Source: Lysobacter sp.
Lineage (GTDB): Bacteria > Pseudomonadota > Gammaproteobacteria > Xanthomonadales > Xanthomonadaceae
Direction of reading: 5' to 3'
Assembly (NCBI GenBank): GCA_013141175.1
Contig: JABFRN010000001.1
Location: forward strand, 1 to 64,000
DNA: 64,000 nt
In this document: one piece after another, positions 58,949 to 64,000 of the stretch
How positions within the stretch are numbered: the first letter of the stretch is position 1
How the letters are laid out: each line of letters starts with the position of its first letter
Position numbers and translations under genes: made by a program
The notes under the pieces: model-generated
Database searches by the model: none
What the model saw: the letters and a program-made list of their open reading frames with translations, nothing else
Told to the model about the DNA's origin: nothing

Positions 58949-59992
58949 TCAGACTTCTGCGTCATCCTCCGCCACGGTGGCGGCATCGCGCGGCGCATCC
59001 GCCGGAACGAACTGGGCGCGCAGCGCAGCCTCAAGTTTTACGGCCATTGCGGGATTCTCCTTCAGATACTGGCGGGCGTTCTCCTTGCCCTGACCGATGC
59101 GTTCGCCATCGCAGCTGTACCAGGCGCCCGACTTCTCGACGAGCTTGGCCTCGACACCCATGTCGATGAGTTCGCCCTCGCGGCTGATGCCTTCGCCGTA
59201 GAGGATCTCGGTGACGACCTGTTTGAACGGCGGAGCGAGCTTGTTCTTGACCACTTTGATCTTGGTCTGGTTGCCGATGATTTCCTCGCCCTTCTTGATG
59301 CTGCCGATGCGGCGGATGTCCAGACGGATCGAGGCGTAGAACTTGAGTGCGTGACCGCCGGTGGTCACTTCGGGACTCTGGCCCGGCATCATCGCGCCGA
59401 TCTTCATGCGCAGCTGGTTGATGAAGATGACCATGCAGTTGCTGCGCTTGATGTTGCCGGTCAGCTTGCGCAACGCCTGGCTCATCAGGCGCGCCTGCAG
59501 GCCCGGAAGCTGGTCGCCCATCTCGCCTTCGATTTCGGCCTTCGGGGTAAGCGCGGCGACCGAGTCGATGACGACGATGTCGACGGCATTGGAACGCACC
59601 AGCATGTCGGCGATTTCCAGCGCCTGTTCGCCGGTATCCGGCTGCGAGAGCAACAGTTCGTCGATGTTGACGCCGAGCTTCTGCGCATAGATCGGGTCGA
59701 GCGCGTGCTCGGCGTCGATGAATGCGGCGGTGCCGCCGGCCTTCTGGCATTCGGCGATGGTCTGCAGGGTGAGCGTGGTCTTGCCCGAGGATTCCGGACC
59801 GTAGATTTCGACGACGCGGCCTTTCGGCAGACCGCCGATGCCCAGTGCGATATCGAGCATCAACGAACCGGTGCCGATGACTTCGACCGCTTCGACCGGG
59901 CGGTCGCCCATGCGCATGACCGAACCTTTGCCGAACTGCTTGTCGATCTGGCTCAGGGCTGCGGAAAGCGCGCGCTTTTTGTTCTCGTCCAT
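58949..59992 (-). CDS. recA: recombinase RecA, 347 aa
   Basis: Walker [14 protein letters not shown], Walker [15 protein letters not shown], loop L2 region [17 protein letters not shown], full RecA length. Drives homologous pairing and stimulates LexA self-cleavage. Positioned after lexA, 178 bases apart; no TTAGTAGTA-type LexA site was found in that gap, so recA may be read partly from the lexA promoter or from a diverged operator. Confidence 0.98.
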   Translation of the reverse strand: MDENKKRALSAALSQIDKQFGKGSVMRMGDRPVEAVEVIGTGSLMLDIALGIGGLPKGRVVEIYGPESSGKTTLTLQTIAECQKAGGTAAFIDAEHALDPIYAQKLGVNIDELLLSQPDTGEQALEIADMLVRSNAVDIVVIDSVAALTPKAEIEGEMGDQLPGLQARLMSQALRKLTGNIKRSNCMVIFINQLRMKIGAMMPGQSPEVTTGGHALKFYASIRLDIRRIGSIKKGEEIIGNQTKIKVVKNKLAPPFKQVVTEILYGEGISREGELIDMGVEAKLVEKSGAWYSCDGERIGQGKENARQYLKENPAMAVKLEAALRAQFVPADAPRDAATVAEDDAEV

Positions 59993-60170
59993 CGTGGAAT
60001 CCTCGTCAGTGAATGGGTCAATGTCTGGTGTGGAAGCAGATTAGGGGTGGTCCGTCGCACTGGCTGCGACAGGACACAATGTATTTGCGTGGACCATGAC
60101 GAAACATCGGGAAACCACTCGACGTACGGTAGGGAAAGTCCGCATACGCCGATTGCTCATCGAATGATGC

Positions 60171-60815
60171 TCATCGATTCGGCCTCACCAGGCCGCAGTA
60201 CAGGCCCTCGATCGCGAAATCCTGATCGGGCTGCACTTCGATCGGTGCGTAGCTGGGATTCCGCGGCAGCAGGCGGATGCGGTCCTTGCCGATCTTCAGC
60301 AATTTGATGGTGATCTCGTCATCGATGCGCGCGACCACGATCTGGCCGGAACGCGCTTCGCTGGTGCGATAGACGCCGACCAGATCGCCTTCAAAGATGC
60401 CTTCGTCGATCATCGAGTCGCCCTGCACTTTCAGCAGGTAGTTCGGTGCCGGCGAGAACAGCGCGCGGTCGAGAAGGATGTAGTCGTCGGAGCGCAGGTC
60501 CGCACCGATTGGGAGGCCGGCCGCGACCCGCCCCAGCAGCGGCAGGCGCAGGACGTCGTCCGGCAGCGCGGACATCGGGGGGAGGTCGAGGGCGTCGTTC
60601 GCGGCCTCGTGCACCAGCCGGATGCCCCTCGCCTGCCCCGGCACGCGGCGGATGCAGCCGGCCTGCTCGAGCGCTTCGATGTGGTACTGGGCGGCGCGGA
60701 CACCCTTGAAGCCCATGGCGTGGGCGATCTCGGTCTGCGAGGGCGGCACGCCGTCGGCGGCGATGCGCTCGGAGATGAGGGCGAGGATGGCTTGTTGGGT
60801 TTCGGTCAGATCCAT
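60171..60815 (-). CDS. lexA: LexA repressor, 214 aa
   Basis: Winged helix N-terminus (TETQQAILALISERIAADG, PPSQTEIAHAMGF), cleavage site Ala-Gly in GRVAAGLPIG, catalytic Ser in VQGDSMIDEG and Lys in DDEITIKLLK. Represses SOS genes until RecA filaments trigger its cleavage. A LexA operator ends 2 bases before its start codon, so autorepression is nearly certain. Confidence 0.97.
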   Translation of the reverse strand: MDLTETQQAILALISERIAADGVPPSQTEIAHAMGFKGVRAAQYHIEALEQAGCIRRVPGQARGIRLVHEAANDALDLPPMSALPDDVLRLPLLGRVAAGLPIGADLRSDDYILLDRALFSPAPNYLLKVQGDSMIDEGIFEGDLVGVYRTSEARSGQIVVARIDDEITIKLLKIGKDRIRLLPRNPSYAPIEVQPDQDFAIEGLYCGLVRPNR

Positions 60816-60817
60816 GG

Positions 60818-60836
60818 TTAGTAGTAATACTACTAA
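60818..60836. promoter_or_regulatory. LexA operator
   Basis: Minus strand TTAGTAGTATTACTACTAA, a perfect 19-bp inverted repeat of the TTAG...CTAA type known for xanthomonad LexA. It abuts the lexA start codon with only two bases between, leaving no room for a Shine-Dalgarno sequence. Confidence 0.92.
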
Positions 60837-60848
60837 CGACCTGTTCCG

Positions 60849-61898
60849 TCAACGGGCCGCCGTATCCGGCTTGAGCCCTCCGACACCATGCTTGGCCAGC
60901 AACCGGCCGAGGCAGAGCAGTGACAGTGCGCTCACCGGCAGGCCCAACGACAGCCATACCCACTCAGCCTGCAGTTGCTTCAAGCTCGAAAACACCTGGA
61001 CCCCCAATGGCATCTGCGCGCCCGCTTGCCGTGCCCAATCGTCGTACTGCGGGGCGGCGTATATGAAATACATGCTGTGGGCAAGTATGGGTATCACGAA
61101 AGGCAGAACAAGCAGGCCAGTCATCAGGGCATAGCCAAGATAGGCGCGCAGAAACCGTGCATTGGAGATCCTTGCAAGGCCCGAACGGACTTCCTCGCGT
61201 CGGCCACAAGCCAGCCAATTCACCACCGCAATGACCTGGGCAAGGACGTCAACGACACTTCCGAGCGATTCGATACCCACCGTTACCGGCCACGATCTGT
61301 CATCCGCGAGCTCGTCGGTGACGAACCCGGTCAACACGGGCAGCACCACGATGAGCAACAGGGCCACGATCACCTGTCTCCAGCCCGGCCACTTCAAATG
61401 CCACCAGTGCTGCAGCCGTGGCTGGTGGAGCGTTGCCGGGTTGAATGCTGCGAAAGGCGTCAGTGCGATCAGTGGAAAAATCACTGCGGCGATGATCATC
61501 GTCATGACCCACGTTTCGAGGCGTGGAGTCAGTAACAGCCCAACCATGACCAATACAGCCGGCAGCAGAAACATCAACAGGTTCAATGATCTCGACGATA
61601 GCGCCCAATGTAATGCCGCCCTCGCCGCCCTCTCGCGATCCAGCCAATGCAGCAGTTTCAACGGTAGCCACAGCAGCAGAAACGCTGCCACCGCAAACAC
61701 CACCGCGACCAGCCACGGCGGTTGCCCGGTAAACCAGCGCAACACTTCGTAAGCGCCGCCGCTGCCTTTCATGCTGATCAGGCCCGGCAACGGGCGGGTT
61801 ATCTCGAGCACGCCGAACACCCACAGTACGCACCAGGCCGAGAAGGTCAGCGCGTAACAGGGAATGCGCACATCGGGTCGCGTCCAGAACCCACGCAT
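60849..61898 (-). CDS. polytopic membrane protein, 349 aa
   Basis: About eight membrane helices (CYALTFSAWCVLWVFGVLEI, VAVVFAVAAFLLLWLPLKLL, LNLLMFLLPAVLVMVGLLLT, VIVALLLIVVLPVLTGFV, ALMTGLLVLPFVIPILAHSM). No motif of a known transporter or enzyme is visible. Lies between pncC and lexA with 4- and 33-base gaps, so it shares their transcription unit; the lexA promoter must lie inside its 3' end. Confidence 0.8.
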   Translation of the reverse strand: MRGFWTRPDVRIPCYALTFSAWCVLWVFGVLEITRPLPGLISMKGSGGAYEVLRWFTGQPPWLVAVVFAVAAFLLLWLPLKLLHWLDRERAARAALHWALSSRSLNLLMFLLPAVLVMVGLLLTPRLETWVMTMIIAAVIFPLIALTPFAAFNPATLHQPRLQHWWHLKWPGWRQVIVALLLIVVLPVLTGFVTDELADDRSWPVTVGIESLGSVVDVLAQVIAVVNWLACGRREEVRSGLARISNARFLRAYLGYALMTGLLVLPFVIPILAHSMYFIYAAPQYDDWARQAGAQMPLGVQVFSSLKQLQAEWVWLSLGLPVSALSLLCLGRLLAKHGVGGLKPDTAAR

Positions 61899-61902
61899 CG
61901 GA

Positions 61903-62406
61903 TCAAGAAGTCCCGATCAATGTCTCCAATCCGCGCAGCGCAGCGCCGACCGTCTGCCGGCGCACGGCTTCACGATCACCATCGAAATGGAACAGTTGGG
62001 CGTGGGCGTAGCCGCCGCGGCGCTTCCAGCCGATCCACACCGTACCGACGGGTTTGTCGGGCGCACCACCGCCGGGGCCGGCGATGCCGGTGACCGCGAC
62101 CGCGATGCTGGCGCCTGCATGCACCAGCGCACCGGACACCATTTCGATCACGGTTTCGCGGCTGACCGCACCGTGCACCTCGAGGGTTTCCGGACGCACG
62201 CCGAGCATCGCCTGCTTGGCTTCGTAGCTGTAGGCGACCATGCCGCAGTCGAACCAGTCGGACGAGCCGGCGATATCGGTGACGGTCTTGGCGATCCAGC
62301 CGCCGGTGCAGCTTTCGGCGGTGACGAGGGTGTGGCGCGAGGCGCGGAAACGGGCGCCCAGACTTTCGGCGTGTTCGCGAAGTTCGGCGTCGGTGGGAAA
62401 CGTCAT
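61903..62406 (-). CDS. pncC: nicotinamide-nucleotide amidohydrolase (PncC/CinA-C), 167 aa
   Basis: Single CinA C-terminal domain: TLVTAESCTGGWIAKTVTDI with the catalytic Ser, GSSDWFDCGMVAYSYEAKQ, GAVSRETVIEM and AVTGIAGPGGGAPDKPVGTV. Deamidates nicotinamide mononucleotide in NAD recycling. Found beside recA in many bacteria; here a membrane protein gene and lexA come between. Confidence 0.94.
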   Translation of the reverse strand: MTFPTDAELREHAESLGARFRASRHTLVTAESCTGGWIAKTVTDIAGSSDWFDCGMVAYSYEAKQAMLGVRPETLEVHGAVSRETVIEMVSGALVHAGASIAVAVTGIAGPGGGAPDKPVGTVWIGWKRRGGYAHAQLFHFDGDREAVRRQTVGAALRGLETLIGTS

Positions 62407-62473
62407 GCGGGCGCGGTCCGAGACGGCGCATGCGGAGCGCCCTGTCCGGCATGATAACGGCCAGCGGCGCCGC

Positions 62474-62505
62474 AAAAGCAATGGCCCGCGCATGCGGGCC
62501 ATTGC
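62474..62505 (-). terminator. Rho-independent terminator
   Basis: Minus strand GCAATGGCCCGC-ATGC-GCGGGCCATTGC followed by TTTT; a perfect 12-bp stem 24 bases after the stop codon of the haem-motif lipoprotein gene. Confidence 0.9.
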
Positions 62506-62529
62506 CGTCACTGTGACCGGTGGAAGCGA

Positions 62530-63987
62530 CTATTTCTTCTCCACCGCTGGCGCTGCGGATGCCGGCACCGCACCGGTGTCCTGGACCACGCAGTTGCCGT
62601 TGCTGTCCGCGCCGAACAGGCTCGGGCAGATATGGCTCACATCCAGCGGATCGGTCTGCGAGAACCCATGGCAACCGAAGCAGTTCGGCGCCCAGGACGT
62701 GTCGCCCTGCTGGAAGGTTTCCATGCTCATGTTGGTCAGCTCCAGCGAACCGCGCTGCAGACTGGTCGCATCGCCGGGCACGATCTTGTCGCCGGACTGT
62801 TCGTGCACGGTGTACGCCACCGGCGGATTGCCGGAGTCCGCGCCGCCCTTGGTCCAGATCGCGCCGATCAGGGTGTAGTGCTTCCAGACCGCCATCGGAT
62901 CGGTGTCGGGAAGCACGGTCAGCATGCCCTGCGGACCGACCAGCTGATCGTTGAGCTGCTGGATGGCCAGCAGATTGGCGGCATTGTCGTTGCCGTTGAT
63001 CGACGTGCCCGGCTGGTTGCCATTGGCGAACTGGCGGCAGATGTTGTTCGGCGCATTGGTCGCTGGCGGCGTGCCCTGGAAGGGGTCGGGCGTATCGAAG
63101 TTGAACTGCGCGCAAGCGGTGTTGGGCGGCCCGGAGGTCGGCTGCGGGTGCGCGGTGAGACATTGCGCTGCGTCGCTGCTGGCGAAGGCCCAGCCATTGG
63201 CCGGGGCGGCGCTGGTGCCATCGCACAGCGGAGCATTGTCCTTGTGCTCGAACGTGGCCCAGATCATCTCCGGATGCTTCGACGTCCAGTTGGCGATATG
63301 GAAACCCACCACGCCCAGCGTTACCGGCGTGGTGCTGCCGGGCAGCGTGGCTTGCATCGTGTAGTAGGTGGGATCGGGCTTCGGCAGGATCATCCACGAG
63401 ACCTTGATTTCGAAGGTGCCTTCGGTGAAGCCTTTCTGGGTGGCCTGGCACTCGGCGCGCGAATACCAGATGTTGTAGCGCAGGATGTTGCCGTTCCGGT
63501 CGTACAGCGCGTTGCCGTCGGCCTGCGCGTCCTCGAAGTCCTGTGGTTTGTCGGCACGCATCGCGAGCATCTTCGCGGCGCTGGCGCGGCCGAGCATTTC
63601 GGGCAGCGAGCATTGCCCGCCTGAAACGTTGGGATTGTGCAGGCGGTTGGTCTCGAACACGCGTTCGCCGGCCATGGTCGGCGACGGGGATACTTCGGCG
63701 AGAAACCACTGCCACGAGAACTGGTAGAAATCGCAGAAGGATTCCGTGGCCGCGACCTCCAGCGGTGGATTCGGATTGCTGATCCAGCTGCCATTGGCCT
63801 GGCAGACGGAGGCATCGGCTTTCGGCGGTGCGACGGCCAGTTCGGGCTTCGCCGCAGGCTCTTCCGGTTTGGCGCCGCAGCCCGACAAGGCGAAGCCCAG
63901 CATGATCGTGGCGGCAAGCGCATGAGGGGCATGACGACTGCGGATGTCTCGGGTGGTACTGGACTGATTGAACAAACGTCTGGACAT
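62530..63987 (-). CDS. haem-motif (CxxCH) putative lipoprotein, 485 aa
   Basis: Lipobox LSGC near residue 37 (MLGFALSGCGAKPEE) after a long charged leader. Late in the protein is NCFGCHGFS, a single CxxCH haem-attachment motif, so it may be a c-type cytochrome-like protein; otherwise the ~400 residues show only aromatic-rich periplasmic sequence (YQFSWQWFLAEVSP, FHIANWTSKHPEMIWATFEH). I have seen unnamed cytochrome-family proteins of this layout but cannot place a substrate. Its upstream region lies beyond the window except for 13 bases. Confidence 0.75.
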   Translation of the reverse strand: MSRRLFNQSSTTRDIRSRHAPHALAATIMLGFALSGCGAKPEEPAAKPELAVAPPKADASVCQANGSWISNPNPPLEVAATESFCDFYQFSWQWFLAEVSPSPTMAGERVFETNRLHNPNVSGGQCSLPEMLGRASAAKMLAMRADKPQDFEDAQADGNALYDRNGNILRYNIWYSRAECQATQKGFTEGTFEIKVSWMILPKPDPTYYTMQATLPGSTTPVTLGVVGFHIANWTSKHPEMIWATFEHKDNAPLCDGTSAAPANGWAFASSDAAQCLTAHPQPTSGPPNTACAQFNFDTPDPFQGTPPATNAPNNICRQFANGNQPGTSINGNDNAANLLAIQQLNDQLVGPQGMLTVLPDTDPMAVWKHYTLIGAIWTKGGADSGNPPVAYTVHEQSGDKIVPGDATSLQRGSLELTNMSMETFQQGDTSWAPNCFGCHGFSQTDPLDVSHICPSLFGADSNGNCVVQDTGAVPASAAPAVEKK

Positions 63988-64000
63988 CGAACATTCTCCT

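Noticed and set aside
1-64000. Search for tRNA, rRNA, insertion sequences and prophage genes.
   Set aside because: No tRNA-like cloverleaf, transposase or phage structural gene was recognised by eye; a tRNAscan and IS search would settle it.

Overview
The window is a high-GC gammaproteobacterial chromosome segment, most likely from the family Xanthomonadaceae (Lysobacter/Xanthomonas relatives). Supporting this are the rpoE-rseA-mucD-lepA-lepB-rnc-era-recO gene order, a TTAGTAGTATTACTACTAA LexA operator directly before lexA, an XVIPCD-type effector-like protein, and an integron attC family whose translation (NSFKPTP) is familiar from this group. Genus and species cannot be fixed from the sequence alone.

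Region 1 (1-26,580) is the distal part of a large chromosomal (sedentary) integron. I count 53 attC sites or attC remnants, all reading left to right: 49 full-length, three shortened, and one for which only the right end is recognisable. No integrase gene or attI is present, so both must lie left of base 1. Thirty-one cassettes carry a protein gene; most are small proteins of unknown function: lipoproteins, membrane proteins, a PDZ protein, a SHOCT protein, an ankyrin protein, a VOC protein, a CPBP protease, a cyclodeaminase-like protein, a GvpU-like protein and a membrane-anchored PD-(D/E)XK-like protein. About twenty cassettes carry no convincing sense-strand protein gene. These belong to only two repeated sequence families, here called A (15 complete copies plus a partial copy at the left edge and a remnant at the right end) and B (five copies). 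Families A and B are the most unusual content of the window and may encode structured RNAs (A and B) or an antisense small protein (B). The three most degenerate attC sites cluster at the right end, as expected for the oldest part of an array that grows at attI.

Region 2 (26,589-47,201) is core chromosome, mostly on the minus strand: an L,D-transpeptidase and FAD monooxygenase; a cold-shock protein with terminator; a tightly overlapping CYTH-nagZ-hypoxanthine phosphoribosyltransferase-MTIP run; a plus-strand candidate type IV secretion effector; rlmD; a ydbL/ydbH-like envelope pair; a REC-HPt protein; and the stress/housekeeping series rpoE-rseA-mucD-lepA-lepB-DUF4845-rnc-era-CPCC-recO, headed by a recognisable sigma-E promoter.

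Region 3 (47,509-58,010) is on the plus strand: a FadB/FadJ-type beta-oxidation protein, a J-domain protein, a glycerophosphodiesterase lipoprotein, a MarR-outer membrane factor-HlyD-DHA2 tripartite efflux operon behind a palindromic operator, and purU. Region 4 (58,030-63,987) returns to the minus strand: a DUF4440 protein, recA, lexA, a membrane protein, pncC/cinA-C and a haem-motif lipoprotein. No tRNA, rRNA, CRISPR array, transposase or phage gene was recognised.
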